DNA of 64,000 nt, from the NCBI GenBank assembly GCA_004123355.1, contig SCHM01000005.1:1-64000 (forward strand), in the 5' to 3' direction. Origin of the DNA: Amphirosellinia nigrospora. Taxonomy: Eukaryota > Ascomycota > Sordariomycetes > Xylariales > Xylariaceae. This document shows positions 24,018 to 34,497 of the stretch, piece by piece (position 1 is the first letter of the stretch; every line of letters begins with the position of its first letter). The position numbers and the translations under genes were made by a program. The notes below the pieces were generated by a model, which was not told where the DNA came from, did no database searches, and saw nothing but the letters and a program-made list of their open reading frames with translations.

Positions 24018-24265
24018 GGGTCTTTGGTGTTGGGGGATGATGACAAGGATAGAGGACAATTCGGGTAGACAAAAATAAAATTGTTCTCATTGTGCGTTGC
24101 ATTCAAGTAATCTTTAATGTGTCTATAATAAAAGCAAATGTTACGTTGCTGACTCGATTTAGAAACGGTAATTATCAGAGCAAGGCGATTCCAACTTTGA
24201 TTTCATCTTTAGCTTAGGTAGTAGTTCTACAGATACTCCCATTTCTCGACGATATTCTAACACTG

Positions 24266-24271
24266 CTACTT

Positions 24272-24309
<38 letters not shown>

Positions 24310-25687
24310 CTTCGTCCTCGCCTTCGTCGCCTTCGTCGTCTTCGTCCTCGTCGTCCTCGTCGTCCTCGTCGTCCTCGTCTTTCTCGACAGCAGCCAACAT
24401 CTTCGTCTCCTCCACCATATACTCGGTAGCGGCGAGACACTCTTCATCAAGTGCCATTTCATTCTCCATCATTGGCCTGACTTCTTCCTGAAACTCTTGC
24501 AATGTCTTGTTGTACTTGTCCCGCAAGTCCGCTTCCTTCTTCCTCAGTTCACTCTCCTCTTCTTCCACCTTTTCCAACTTGGCCTTCTCAACATCCAGCT
24601 GCTTCTGCAGCTTTTTATTATTCTCCGTTTGAAGGATGCTGTACTTGAGGTTCTCGCTAAACCAAGACTTAGCAGCAAATACGTGCTTCTGGCCATTCAG
24701 ATATCCATATTGGTCCGACGTTGTATCCTCATCCCGCGTCCCAGGTTGCTTGACGTTCAAGCCCGCTACCGTAACCAACGAACCTGCGAGCACGGTACCC
24801 AACACCTCGGCCGCGTTTACCTGTCTCGCATCCGTCCAAGCCCTGAATAAAGACACGGCCTGTACCTCACAAGGAAGGTCCATCACCTTTAAACAAGACA
24901 ACATAAGACCCCATAACTTGGGGGAGCTGGTTAGCGAAGTATTCGGGAAGTGATCCGCCGTGCGCTTCTTCATATTCCCCGAATTGCCGACCAAGAGAGG
25001 TGATTGCATTTGGCATATATTCTCGTCGCAATACGGGTGGCAGTGTCTGTTCAACATCTCGATCAGCTTATGTATAAAGCCCGAGCCTGTGGACTTGCTC
25101 TCGAACCGAGGTTCGAATCGGTCTAAATTATCTAACGTCAGATCCTTCTTGTTACTACGTTGGGCATCGTCAATCTTCATTGCTTGAGTCAGCACTCGCT
25201 TCTCCTTGACAGTTAGTTGGCTGCTGCCGTATGCATCGTCTTTTCGACGCTGGATGCATACGTTCACGGCATCCTCATAATCCTCCAACAGCGAGACCAA
25301 CGTCTTGATCTCTCTAACACACAGCCACTTCCCCTTACGGCCCCGTATGAACGAGAACATCGCATAGGCACCTGGCCCATCGATGTCAAAGACATTTTGC
25401 CAATTCTTCTTGGAGAAGATATCCTTATCCCATAAATCGGGGCCCAGAGTCTTGGCTAGTACACAGCGCAAGAAAGGTCGTGACATGCTATGCAAAAGTT
25501 CCAACATGATATCCTCATGTTCCGTGAACCACTTTTTGTCAGTGATGCATTCTAACATGCCATTACCTTTCATCTTCTCGAATACTTCCTTTATAGATGA
25601 TCCATCGTCTAACATCTGTATCAAACGGGCCACATTTGCTGGCATCACGGGCATCTCGGCCGTTGGAATCAAAATAGGAGTTGCCAT
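24266..25687 (-). CDS. Orphan protein with coiled coil and long acidic tail (K)
   Basis: A single uninterrupted frame of 473 residues that needs no frame change. The N-terminal 310 residues are globular and begin MATPILIPTAEMPVMPANVA. A hydrophobic segment (VLGTVLAGSLVTVAGLNV, about 308-325) could be buried or membrane-associated. A coiled coil spans about 355-405 (LQTENNKKLQKQLDVEKAKL). The last 40 residues are nearly all D and E, encoded by a (GTCCTC)n tract on the plus strand at 24,270-24,385. Acidic tails of this kind occur in histone-binding and nucleolar proteins, but no family was recognised. It is convergent with H and divergent from P2, whose promoter region it shares. Confidence 0.8.
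24270..24385. repeat. (GTCCTC)n microsatellite encoding the K acidic tail
   Basis: An imperfect hexanucleotide/trinucleotide repeat, read on the minus strand as alternating GAG/GAC (Glu/Asp) codons. Length variation here would change only tail length. Confidence 0.9.
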
Positions 25688-26251
25688 CGTTTCTTGATAA
25701 TAAGTAATAAGTGAATGATGAGAATGATGATAGTTTTGATAGTGACAATGATACGAGATGCAAAACTATCGAACTGTTAAGAGGTGTGTTGGGGATGGAA
25801 GATATCAAGATAGGAAACGAAATTGTGTTGGATAGTTAGTGATATGGAGATACTTAAGGTACGTACTACAGTAGTGACGCCGCTGCTTGACAGCACCTTC
25901 CCTCTAGTTATGTGATTCTTGATATTCAAGTATCTAGGTACTTACTTAGGGTATGGGGATGATGGATGCCTTATGCCCTAGTACAACCACCTAGGGAGCA
26001 TGTAAAGCCCCTAAAATCTGTGATTTCAGGTCAGTCAGTGAAGTAACAGCAGGCTACCTTACGTACCTAGCAGGCTATCTTATATCTACCTACCTGCTTA
26101 TAAGTACTTACTTATGATACATAGCATCACGGCTCTTATCTCCATAGTCGCATCAGCAACCGCATCCGCACTCTCACTCACTCATCCTCGAACTCGCACT
26201 CACACTCGCAGACACAAGTAAAACTCTGCTATTGTCGTCATATCATACGCA
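25688..26251. promoter_or_regulatory. Divergent promoter region K / P2
   Basis: A near copy of the palindrome, TATCTAGGTA, is at 25,931-25,940, 244 bp from the K start and about 320 bp from the P2 start. Related TACCTA/CTACCTACC words cluster at 26,050-26,110. A CT-rich tract (CTCACTCACTCATCC, about 26,165-26,210) lies directly before the P2 start, typical of a fungal core promoter. Confidence 0.5.
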
Positions 26252-28370
26252 ATGGATCCCAACGCGGCAGGATCGGGTGGTCCTCCGTCAGGATCGGGCG
26301 GTGCTCCGCTCGATTTGAGCCGTATGACCGTTGCGCAACGAATTAAGGCGATGGAAACTGGTGAGATACCCGTTACGGGCTTGTACCGGGTTCTTGAACC
26401 GGACGCGGTTCAAGCGCCGCATGTCGCTGGGCACCCGATCGGCATGATCAACAGGCGGGACCCCACCAACAGCGACAACATGTTCTACAAGTCCCACGCG
26501 CCGACTGACTCCTCTGTCGAGGCCGGTCATCAATTCGTGGACATGTTCCACGCCATCTCGCAGCCCAATCTAGGCGACACGGCACGTATCGTGCCTAACT
26601 CGATGCTGGCCAGACAGACTAGAATGCGCGCCGACCTCCAGGGTGATAACCCTACCGGGCGCCTCCTTGACCCGAGGGTATCGGCAAAGGTGACAGCCGC
26701 CTACGCGACCGCCGCCATAACCGAGATCGTTTTAGAGGTGGTCGCGGCGGACGCCTTCTCAACAACCGAAGGGACCGACCTGCCCCTACGAACAACAACG
26801 GAGACAAGGACAAGGACAAGGCCGAGACGGAGAACGAGCAGAAGCGTCGCGACGAGGTCATCGCGGCTGCTGAGAAGCATCGCAAGGGGGCTCGCGACAA
26901 CCTCCTGGCCCGCTACAACGATGGCAGATTGGCCACCCATTGCGCCAAGCTCGTGCTCAGCAGCAAGTCGGTTGGCAAGTATCCCCTTCTCTCGGCCGCC
27001 TACCAGCATTGGCTAGAGGACGAGCAGGCGTGGATGGCGGTCTGTGAGTAGCATGATCGCTCGAAATATCACTGAATGATTTCTAACTCTATGTATCTAG
27101 TCGGGACTCGAGATGGCTTCACTTGGGCCAAGCCAAATATCTTTGGCGCGCCCTATAGCCGCGTCTATCTAGAGGCATTCTACGAGGAGACCGAGGAGGA
27201 GAAGGAGAAGCGCAGGCAAGATCAGCTGCGCTGTGCCGCCGCGTTTGCCAGCGCGATGCCGGCTCAGGCCGAGGGGCCGGGTCGGAGGATGCGACTGGCG
27301 CGGGGGGTGGCATGGAGACGCCGGCGCAATGGTACGACAACGGCGTTTTGGTGGCCGTCGAGCACTCGAGTATCGACGAGAGAAGAAATGTCTGGAAGAG
27401 GCTCTTCGGCACAAACGAGTGGTTCGAGGGTTGCCGGCCTTTCGAGGTTCCGGTGCCCGGGCATATGGATCCGCAGGTTGTCCTGGCGGCGCCCGATGAC
27501 CTGGCCGAGCTCATGTTCAAGCTCTGGGCGAGATTCTCTCCCGCGTACCCCTGGTGTGTCCGGGTTTTCGCCCGCTGCCGTAGAGACCCTGAGGCTCGGT
27601 TTGGGGTCCGAATGTGGGTGTATCTCGACTGGCCCGCGAGTCAAGACCTCGCCAACATTTCGTGGCTCCGCCACATGTACTACGCGGCTCTACGCCTTCT
27701 CACGTGGTACCATAAGTTGCTTCGGGGTGAGCAGGTGCACATCATGGCGGAGGTCGACTCACAGAAAGAGTGGGAGTTCCAGCAGCATCGGACCTTGTTT
27801 GATAACCTCAAGGTTAGACTGGACGCCATCGCCCAACGCAACGAGGCCGACGAAATCGAGGGCGACAAGGCGACTACGCGGGAGCTGCGACGTAAGCAGC
27901 AGGTCACGGTCAGTGCGATAGCGCTGAAGAACGTCGAGAGTCGCATGAGATCGACCGACGATCCCGATAAGCAGCTCGGTCTTCTCATCGAGGTGATTGA
28001 GAAGGGCTTGAAGCCGCTCCCGTTGTCCTTGGACGATCGTCGCCTTGCCGTCACCGGTGCGGCCAAGACCGTGTTGGCTACCTTCCTCCGCGCCATGTTG
28101 GGAAGCGCCGATGATGTCCGGGCCAAGGTAACTAATATCAATCTTCTAATGAATGATGTTACCGACACTTGGGGAAAGGTCCTACCGATCGGTAGCCGTT
28201 TCCAGGTGATCCGAGATACGATTCGGCACCACGAGCCCCTGGATCATCGAAAGATTCTGGAGGAATATCTTGAGACTTGGACCTCGATCAAAGACGTATG
28301 CGAGTATGTCTCGGAGATCGATATTGACCCCCTTACTGAGCGGGCTCGTCAACCACGTATCAGTTACTAG
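26252..28370 (+). CDS. Orphan family P protein with RGG patch (copy P2)
   Basis: The protein is about 690 residues. It starts MDPNAAGSGGPPSGSGGAPL. A small RGG patch (DRFRGGRGGRLL, about 26,720) is followed by a charged helical segment (KDKDKAETENEQKRRDEV). An intron of about 56 nt (GTGAGTAGC..CTATGTATCTAG, about 27,046-27,101) splits the segment that ends ..WLEDEQAWMAV and resumes GTRDGFTWAKP. The rest is helical, with FGAPYSRVYLEAF, RPFEVPVPGHMDPQ and YVSEIDIDPL. Two small frame changes (about 26,722 and 27,285) are needed. The intron position and flanking motifs are shared with the decayed copy P1. No known domain was recognised; the RGG patch hints at RNA binding. Confidence 0.65.
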
Positions 28371-29255
28371 ATCCCGATTCGTTCCCCGTTCCCGTTCCTT
28401 TCCTCGTCTCGACGAATGATCGAGGTGATCTTCGTGTCGTTACTCCTAATTTGCTACTAATTTGCTAGATGATAATCTCTGCACCGCTGGGTGCGCGAGC
28501 TCTGCCAAAGTGGCAACTCTAATAAAAGTTCTAGTCAACGTTCTCGCATGATATTGTATGTGATGTGATGGCCTAAAATGTATTGTATGACTTTTTGAGC
28601 CCGTGTAGAATTATACGTATAGGTGACGAAGCTTAAGACGTGTTGCTCTGCGATATTTGACGCTGCGCTGGTGGTATGCAATGTGATATCTGATGCTAGA
28701 CTCGTGACCATACGCGGCTCTGAACCTCCAGCCATGAACTAGATAAAGCGCAATGCTTAATTAATGGCTTTCTATAGCGCGACAGTTTACGGCAAATAAG
28801 CTATAATAACGTGAGATTGTTGGGGTGTTGATGGATTGCGGTAATATTGATTCATGTTTGGTGCGGAATGAAATGTTAGATGTTCGATGAGACTCCCGAC
28901 ATTGGAGTTTTGAGTAACGGATGAGAGGTGATATACCCAGAATGGAGATGATGGCATTGACAGATCAGCTGCTATTCGAATAGTGCTCATTCCAATCATG
29001 GACAGATGGAAAGAGGTGGTATTGCCAAAGTCGGATAGATCAATGGGCCGAGACGCTTATCGTGCTTCGCACCTTCTTCATGAAAAGGCATGACTCACTG
29101 GGACAGAATTTTCATACCCTACTTCTCATCCCCAGTCTTCTCGTCTCCTATACTCAAGGCTCTTGGTCGATATAACGTTTCGACTTTATCATTATAAACT
29201 AAAATCCTTATTAGTAATTAATTTAAGCCTTCAATATACCTTATATACCCAAATC
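28371..29255. other. Intergenic, P2-C2
   Basis: No gene, repeat or palindrome stands out. AATAAA-like words after 28,515 may belong to the P2 3' end. The last 120 bp are pyrimidine-rich, as in a promoter. Confidence 0.45.
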
Positions 29256-30950
29256 ATGAGTGACATGACGAGAGACGTAGCGGAAGGGGCAGCCAGGTTG
29301 CTGTCCCGAATGAGATGGTTGGGGAACAAGGCCATCAAAGAAGAAAATACTAACCTCCAGATTGCTGCATTGCTAAATAACTTGGAACAGGTCTGCAAAC
29401 AATTGCAGGATGTCATATTGCATGGCGATGCCGAATTGCAAGAGGGTCGCGACGAGCTAGCAAGTGGAATGGCCGAGTTGAAAGATGGCCAGGAGAAGTT
29501 AAAGGAAGGTCAGGACAAGTTACAGGCCGATAATATGGCCTTGACAAGTCAATTACAGACGTTAGAGACCTGTAGTCGGGCACTGGAGGCCGAGAAAGAG
29601 AAGGTTAGGACGATTGCCGCGACACAGGCGGAGGAAAAGGCGCGCTTGGATGAAAAGTCCAAGTTGCTGCAGGAGAAAATGACCCCAATCGAGCAAGGGG
29701 TCCGTGATTTAAAAATTACGATGGAAGAGGGCCACAGGGGCCTTGTAAATGAAGTCCAGTCCTCCCTGGCAGAGGTACTGCGACATGAAGAGGAGGATCG
29801 TCGACACGACGAGCAGAGAAAGGAGGAAGATCGTCGGCATGACGAGGAGAGAAAGGCCGATAACGCGACAATTGCGGGAGGCTTTTCTCAACTGCAGGAA
29901 TCTGTGGCCAGAGTAGCTGAAAAGCAAGGGAGTCTCAAGGATGACAGCACGGCAATCTTGCGTCGCCTGACCCATGTACGGGACACGGCGACAGATATGG
30001 CAAAGGGGCAGGCGGATTTGGTAGAATCTCAGATGATTCTGAGGAGAGAGCTCTCAACCATGACCGACGAATGGGTCATTGCCCGCGCAGAGCTGCAGAA
30101 CAAGCTGCAGACAGCTAACCAAGGACACAGTGATGCCCTTTTAAACCTTGCCAATGCCAACTCCGAGAATAAACGATTGGAGGAGCAAATTAATAGACTG
30201 ACGAGTGAAGTCCAGGAAATCGACGAGCTCCGTACCAAGGTGAGTGAGATGGGGCCAAAGATGGACGAGCTGGACCAGATCCGACGTATGCTCGGACGGA
30301 GTGAGGAGGAAGACGCAGGACCTTCTGAAGAAGTCAGCGTGGTACAGCTAGTCGAGGTGTTGAGGGCAAAATGCCATAAGAACGAGGAGGGTTTGGAGGG
30401 GTTGAAGAAGACGGCCGAGGAGCTCGAGGAGCAGCTCTTGGTGTTAAAGCGGAACGATATTATGGATGGGATGAAGGCGGTGGATTCGCTTGACAAGAAT
30501 ACGGCCAACATGAAGAGGAAGGCCAGAGATATACAGCCAGGTGCTGTACAGAGCTCAAGCAAGCGTCAACGAAACGAGATTGACTGGAGAACCCGGACGG
30601 AAACGCTGACATTGTTTCTGCGGTCGCATATGCCGGTGCCAGATCCCGATGGTTCCGTATCGGAACTTCTAGCTATCAACCTTCTTGTTGCAGCGATGTT
30701 GGACGTCTCAATGGCGGCGAGGATACACCATTGGTTGGAGGAGGAGGCGGCCCAAGGGCAATGGTATTGCTTTGACGAGCTGGCGTTACGGGCCTTCTCT
30801 GCCGATGCGGAGATTGACGAGGACGATCGTTGCTTTCGGCATCATTCGTCGGGTAAACAAGAAGATTGCTATCAAATTCGGATTTGCTTAAATGAGGATT
30901 CGTCGGCGCCCAACAGTATAGTCTGTCGATTGAGACGAGGGTTGGAATAG
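29256..30950 (+). CDS. Coiled-coil orphan protein, family C (copy C2)
   Basis: An intact frame of 564 residues from the ATG at 29,256. An in-frame ATG 93 bp upstream would add a hydrophobic-looking leader and is less likely, because the stretch before 29,256 reads like AT-rich leader sequence. A helical head (MSDMTRDVAEGAARLLSRM) is followed by a long coiled coil at about 40-430. The coil includes a tandem EDRRHDEQRKE / EDRRHDEERKA repeat. A basic patch (KRKARDIQPGA..SSKRQRNE, about 435-460) could be a nuclear localisation signal. A C-terminal domain of about 110 residues completes it. It shares layout and weak C-terminal pattern with C1. The function is unknown. Confidence 0.78.
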   Translation: MSDMTRDVAEGAARLLSRMRWLGNKAIKEENTNLQIAALLNNLEQVCKQLQDVILHGDAELQEGRDELASGMAELKDGQEKLKEGQDKLQADNMALTSQLQTLETCSRALEAEKEKVRTIAATQAEEKARLDEKSKLLQEKMTPIEQGVRDLKITMEEGHRGLVNEVQSSLAEVLRHEEEDRRHDEQRKEEDRRHDEERKADNATIAGGFSQLQESVARVAEKQGSLKDDSTAILRRLTHVRDTATDMAKGQADLVESQMILRRELSTMTDEWVIARAELQNKLQTANQGHSDALLNLANANSENKRLEEQINRLTSEVQEIDELRTKVSEMGPKMDELDQIRRMLGRSEEEDAGPSEEVSVVQLVEVLRAKCHKNEEGLEGLKKTAEELEEQLLVLKRNDIMDGMKAVDSLDKNTANMKRKARDIQPGAVQSSSKRQRNEIDWRTRTETLTLFLRSHMPVPDPDGSVSELLAINLLVAAMLDVSMAARIHHWLEEEAAQGQWYCFDELALRAFSADAEIDEDDRCFRHHSSGKQEDCYQIRICLNEDSSAPNSIVCRLRRGLE

Positions 30951-31684
30951 AGTGGAAGATACAAGATGTCGTGCTATCAATAGCTATAACTGACGACATT
31001 GCGATTCATTGATGTGAAATTATTGATGTGAAATCCGTATGATTGGACAGTCGCTGATGTTGTTGGTGACTTTAAGCGCGCTTCCCTACAGCATGTTCAT
31101 TGGAATCAATGTTACAATGACATTACATGATGAACAACTAGGCCTTGGAATTTCAATGACCGACCTCATTACATCCTCATTACATGATGGACATTTCTAT
31201 ATTCCTATATGATGGCCGACTTTCAATTTGACATTTGTGATCGGTTAGATGTGTCACGTAACACATACTTGATTAGGAAAGTTAGCCATGATGTTGACCA
31301 ATCGGCATGATGTCGACATGGTTCAGCCTACCCACGTTGAGCCTCAACCTAGCTACGCTTATTTCAACATCCATCTACAACCCTGCATATAGCCAGTCGT
31401 GTAGTTCAATGTGACTTTTGAGCATTACAAGGTGACGATCACGTACTTGAGGTAGGACTGTTAGGTACTTGTAGTATTTACCTACTTAAGCTATAGTGGA
31501 GTTGCCCCTATACTTGAGCACTAAAGTACCTGTAAATACAAGTAGCTAGGTACCGGTACCTAGGGCATACTGAGCAATTTACTATGCTACATAAAGGTCG
31601 GAGAGTGCATTATTAGAAATTGAGATGTGGAAATCAGGGGTCCAATATCATAAGATTTAACTCCTCCCGCCTTTAGCCCTTTGC
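30951..31684. other. Intergenic, C2-X2 convergent
   Basis: No gene. It contains the perfect 18-bp palindrome CTAGGTACCGGTACCTAG at 31,546-31,563, and repeated TACATGATG(A/G)ACA words at 31,123-31,195 (three loose copies). Confidence 0.6.
31546..31563. promoter_or_regulatory. 18-bp perfect palindrome CTAGGTACCGGTACCTAG
   Basis: Exactly self-complementary. It contains two head-to-head half sites related to the TACCTAGGTA motif found upstream of several genes here. Unlike those, it lies in a convergent intergenic space, so a terminator or insulator role is as likely as an operator. Confidence 0.5.
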
Positions 31685-32934
31685 TCACGCATCTTTCGTG
31701 GTTCGGTCGGTGGGGGTCGGAGAAATCCGGAAGTACTTGCTGGTCCTGGTCCTGGTGTTGGTGCGGCCGCGGGCGGAGGGGGGCGCCATCGCGGGTGTCG
31801 ATGCTGCTTCTGGTTCTCGGGCATCAATAGATGCTCTCATCATCCTGTAATCAAGATCGACGTCGGTGAGTATAAACTCTCGTCGAAATTCAGGAACATC
31901 CAACACTGCCCGTCCCGGGGTATAATACAACATGTATTTCCAACCCAGGTCACCCAGCTGCCAATCATGATCCCCAACCATCTCTTGATTTATTGTCGGT
32001 AGAATCTGGTGAAGCCCGGCACTGTTGTACATCCGGAGAAGGTCTCTCGAATCGGGATCTTCATCCTTCCTTATTCGAATCACGGCAACCAGACCGTAAT
32101 GAATCGTATGCTCGGGGTCGACACGATAGTCCTCGGGTCCGTACTCTGTAAGGTGCGAGGGGTTTACCTCAATCTCGCAGAGCTCGGAGAATCTCTTCTC
32201 CTTGGCCTCGGGAATGGTGGCATCGTAGATGACACGCATTACCACGTGCGGACCTGCCGCCCAATGGTACGTCATATTCTTCGTCGTCGAAAGAACTGGC
32301 CCAAACTCCTTGCTCACAACCTCCCCGACATCTCCGTCTCCCCAGTAGCACACCGCCGAGTACCTGCCCAACATTGAGCCAGGTTCGCACGCCGTCTCCT
32401 CCCAGTCTTCGCCGTCAGCCGGTCGAGATAAGACGGTGCTATCCATAGCTGAAAAGCCTTCATATCCCAGATCGTCTCCCACATTAGGCGATTCTCTAGT
32501 ATATTCCACGCGTTGATCTTCAAGTCTCGCGTCTCTGGTTGTTCCGAAAACGCCATGAGGATGCGCGCCCGCTCACGGCTCTGCTCATTACGTGACTTTG
32601 CCGTGCCTAGATCCGCCCAGATCATCTTGGCGAATGGATTGGTATCTTCCTGACGGTATTCCGGAGCGATCAAGGCAAAGAGGTGGCGTAATAGTATGAT
32701 TGCCACATCTACGGCCTGGATATCGGCCTCGGTAAAGTTTTTGTGCGCCCATCCATTTACCTCATTGGCAACCCTTGCAGAGAACTTGACTGGCAAGTGA
32801 AAGGTGAGCGCATAATCCTGTGTTCTTGCGTCCTGCGGATATTTAAGTCGAATATCCCCGAGGCTGCTAGCCTGCGCCGCCGGTTGTGTTGTCATCTTGT
32901 CGATTTGATGTTGCTGTTCAGGTTGCATGTGCAT
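31685..32934 (-). CDS. Orphan family X protein, full-length copy X2
   Basis: The protein is about 410 residues, with one lost base near 32,400 joining two frames. The start could be 32,934 or, better, the ATG at 32,895 (MTTQPAAQASSLGDIRLKYP), since X1 has a short N-terminus before LGD. The first half contains the blocks shared with X1 (IILLRHLF, MIWADL, FQLWIAPSYLDRL). The second half has RYSAVCYWGDGDVGE, a motif-like YGLVAVIRIRKDEDPDSRD and GWKYMLYYTPGR, then a basic, low-complexity C-terminus (RGRTNTRTRTSKYFR). It has neither signal peptide nor membrane helix. I do not recognise a named domain. Confidence 0.7.
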
Positions 32935-33690
32935 GAACGTCGAGAAGATGTGAGACAGAGATGCAGAACAACTTGGGTATGAAATGGTACATGACCTAAA
33001 AGGGCCGCCTACTGGGCCAGGCTACTACAGGGGCAGGTCACAAGTGCGGCCTATCAGGACAGCCGAAGATGCAGTAACTGCACTTGTAGTGAATGTAGGT
33101 AGGTACTGGCAGTGAATGCGCCTGCCTTACTAAATCACGAGTATATACCTAGGTACCTAAGGTACTTATATAGCCACCTGTGGCATAGTTCTTCATGCTG
33201 GAGTCTCTTCAAGTGTAAAGCGTACCTTGAAAATGGATATTTACTATGATAATGTATAAGCTAAAATTTTTAAAAATGGTATTTTACAGTACGTGTGACC
33301 TATGAATTCCTAAATGATGTTTTACTATTTCTCTAGAGACTCATTTTGAAGCGGCGTGGTCACATACTCATTGGGAGTTATAAGGTTCGTTGGCATAGAA
33401 TAAACATGCCCCGTACCTGCCTAAAGATAGCATACCTACCTACCAATGTAGCCAATATAGCTGTAGGTATTCGAGAGCGGGGCACGAGTTTATGGCGGGG
33501 TCGATTAATTGTGTTTGCTTTGAAGTGCCTAAAGTAGCCTTTTCAACTATTGTCCACTTTGCATCCTTAACCCTCAACCTTAACCTTAACCTCAACCTCA
33601 ACCTCAACCTCAACCTCATCCTCAACCTCATCCTCAACCTCAGTCTCAGCATCAGTCTCAGCATCAGCAACATCAGCAACAACGATAAGG
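32935..33690 (+). promoter_or_regulatory. X2/R2 divergent region with duplicated R leader
   Basis: From about 33,290 it aligns with 11,660-12,079 upstream of R1 (TGTTTTACT, ACTCATTGGGA, GCGGGGCACGAGTTTATGG, TTTGAAGTGCCTAAAGTA). It ends in (CAACCT)n at about 33,565-33,660. An exact TACCTAGGTA palindrome lies at 33,146-33,155, 212-250 bp from the X2 start. Retention of the non-coding leader in both copies, although the coding parts have diverged, suggests that the leader matters or that the duplication is fairly young. Confidence 0.65.
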
Positions 33691-33940
33691 ATGGCTTCTT
33701 TTCCTGAGGGTGGTCGAGGCCGTGGTAACGCTGGTAGTGGCATGGGCAGTGGCATGAGCCGTGGCGGTATGGGCCAGGCCCAGGCAACAACGACACCAAC
33801 AACTACAACAACAACAACTACAACAACAAGGATGGCTTCTTTTCCTGAGGGTGGTCGAGGCCGTGGTAACGCTGGTAGTGGCGTGGGCCGTGGCATGAGC
33901 CGTGGCGGTGGTATGGGCCAGGCCCAGGCAACAACGACAA
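33688..33940. repeat. 140-bp tandem duplication inside R2
   Basis: The segment AGGATGGCTTCTTTTCCTGA..GGGCCAGGCCCAGGCAACAACG occurs at about 33,688-33,790 and again at about 33,828-33,935 with only a few differences, linked by ACAACA repeats. The duplication is recent relative to the R1/R2 split. Confidence 0.85.
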
Positions 33941-34114
33941 CAACAACAACACGACAACAACGACAACAACAACAACGACAACAACAACGACAACAACACC
34001 AACAACGGCGGGGGGATGTCAACAGTGGATGAAGCTTGGTTGGAAGCGCTAGTGGAGGAAGCTATGGAGCGTATTGACATTGACTTCGGGGAAGGTCCTG
34101 AGATCCTTAGATAG
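33691..34114 (+). CDS. Short RGG orphan protein, family R (copy R2)
   Basis: It begins MASFPEGGRGRGNAGSG, like R1. A roughly 140-bp segment including that start is present twice in tandem (33,691 and 33,831), separated by (ACAACA)n, so a second MASFPEG occurs inside the same frame. After a CAA/ACAACG-rich low-complexity tract, the C-terminal part is read in another frame from a G run near 34,012 and ends VEEAMERIDIDFGEGPEILR. The central part of R1 is missing. It may be a shortened, non-functional copy or a small glycine/glutamine-rich protein. It belongs to the duplicated orphan set. Confidence 0.5.
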
Positions 34115-34497
34115 TTCTAGTAACTATCATGTTTGGCCAATATAGATAAAGGGGTAAGTGTCCAATAGCGCTCGTGCGGCACTCCGTCAGGAAACATCGC
34201 GCTATGCGACAGTAATCCATAGTGTCTACCTGACCACCTCTGCTACCTACATCTGACCAAGTGCATAAGGTCCATTCAATACAATTCTTCGTGGAGTCAA
34301 ATGAAACATGGCGATATGAGTGTATGCGATTGATATTGAAGTGACTTGATAAACTAAGCTCTCTCGATACGCAGAACCTTTCTATTTATATCGAGGCTTT
34401 GACTAGAATACATCGATGGCGAGACGAAGCCAAAAGACTGCACAAAGTAACAGTGTGTCGCAGGCGTTTTATAGCCTTCATAATAGGCATATTAACA
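34115..34497. other. Intergenic, R2 to nuclease-like gene
   Basis: Convergent 3' ends. Nothing recognisable. Confidence 0.45.

Noticed and set aside
24159-24462. Arg-rich and Ser-rich frames over the (GTCCTC)n tract
   Set aside because: They are other-frame readings of the repeat that encodes the acidic tail of K.
25090-25125. GAGGTTCGAATCGGTC resembling a tRNA B box
   Set aside because: It lies inside the intact minus-strand coding region of gene K with no A box upstream.
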